39,212 nucleotides of DNA from Acidobacteriota bacterium (GTDB lineage Bacteria; Acidobacteriota; Terriglobia; Terriglobales; Acidobacteriaceae). Under the pieces are notes generated by a model. That model worked only from the letters and a program-made list of their open reading frames with translations. It did no database searches and was not told where the DNA came from. The translations under genes were made by a program, and so were the position numbers. Each line of letters begins with the position of its first letter. Position 1 is the stretch's first letter. Shown here piece after piece: positions 38,939 through 39,212 of the stretch. The stretch is taken from contig QIBC01000024.1 in NCBI GenBank assembly GCA_003225215.1, positions 1 through 39,212 on the forward strand, written 5' to 3'.

Positions 38939-39212
38939 TTCTTCCTTCCTGGCATTCCCTTGTGCTTGGAAACGAGCGAACACAGACTAACAAACTACGC
39001 ACGCCAAATCCCCAGTTGTGGTATCTGAATACGCGATTCTGGCAGTATGGGCCGGCGGCAGGATACGCAAGTATTACAGGTGATAATGCCGCGCTCATCT
39101 ACTTTCTCGTCCGCTGACGTGTTAGCGAAAACACAAAGATCTTGCGTTGCCAAAATGCCGTATGGCCGATCAGTGGCGAAGCTGAAAGGAGAGATACATC
39201 GCGCTCAGAAAT
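38939..39212. other. Window end: no supported gene
   Basis: This 274-bp tail holds the promoter side of the DUF1348 gene. A plus-strand frame opening with ATG at 39155 (MPYGRSVAKLKGEIHRAQK) runs off the window edge and could be the start of a gene, but 19 codons and no ribosome site are too little to claim it. Nothing else was seen. Confidence 0.4.

Noticed and set aside
39155-39212. Possible gene start at the right edge
   Set aside because: Only 19 codons before the window ends, with no ribosome-binding site.

Overview
The window looks like chromosomal DNA from an Acidobacteriota soil bacterium, probably Terriglobia (Koribacter/Terriglobus side). This is inference. It rests on the overall flavour of the proteins, moderately high GC, many secreted or lipoprotein orphans with a weak PQQ/BamB-like look, and short dispersed palindromic repeats of the type seen in that phylum. 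No rRNA, tRNA, CRISPR array, transposase or phage gene was found.

Layout. (1) 148-4675, minus strand: a tight amino-acid block trpC-trpF-trpB-trpA-chorismate mutase-DAHP synthase, preceded by a PilZ gene and an EamA transporter. (2) 6121-11571: accessory secreted proteins, a PQQ/BamB-like lipoprotein, a secreted dienelactone hydrolase, a TetR regulator and two orphans. (3) 11618-17582, minus strand: the ribosome/SRP block ffh-(rpsP)-khpA-rimM-trmD-rplS-rnhB. It is interrupted after ffh by an 800-bp insert with repeats and an orphan gene, and rpsP lacks its 5' third. (4) 18047-19682: two secreted orphans among GC-rich hairpins. (5) 20007-21220, minus strand: an HDAC-family deacetylase gene overlapping (ATGA) a 71-codon Rdx/SelW-like gene with an in-frame TGA in a CxxU position, a candidate selenoprotein missed by ordinary ORF calling. 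(6) 21552-35898: housekeeping genes priA, M50 protease, HU, Sua5, an Hfq-like protein, tmk-holB, a zinc ribbon, yicC-gmk-rpoZ-coaBC-udg and an MsbA-like exporter. (7) 36200-38938: a broken MFS gene, an O-methyltransferase and a DUF1348 protein.

Two things stand out. First is the candidate selenoprotein at 20007-20222, supported by the CxxU motif, start/stop overlap with the upstream gene, family-like sequence after the TGA and a hairpin at the right distance. Second, four conserved genes (trpC, trpF, rpsP, MFS) each lack roughly 100-200 bp of expected coding sequence. Two of these losses are in frame and fall in adjacent genes of the trp operon. They may be real decay, lineage-specific shortening or assembly collapse; the sequence alone cannot decide.
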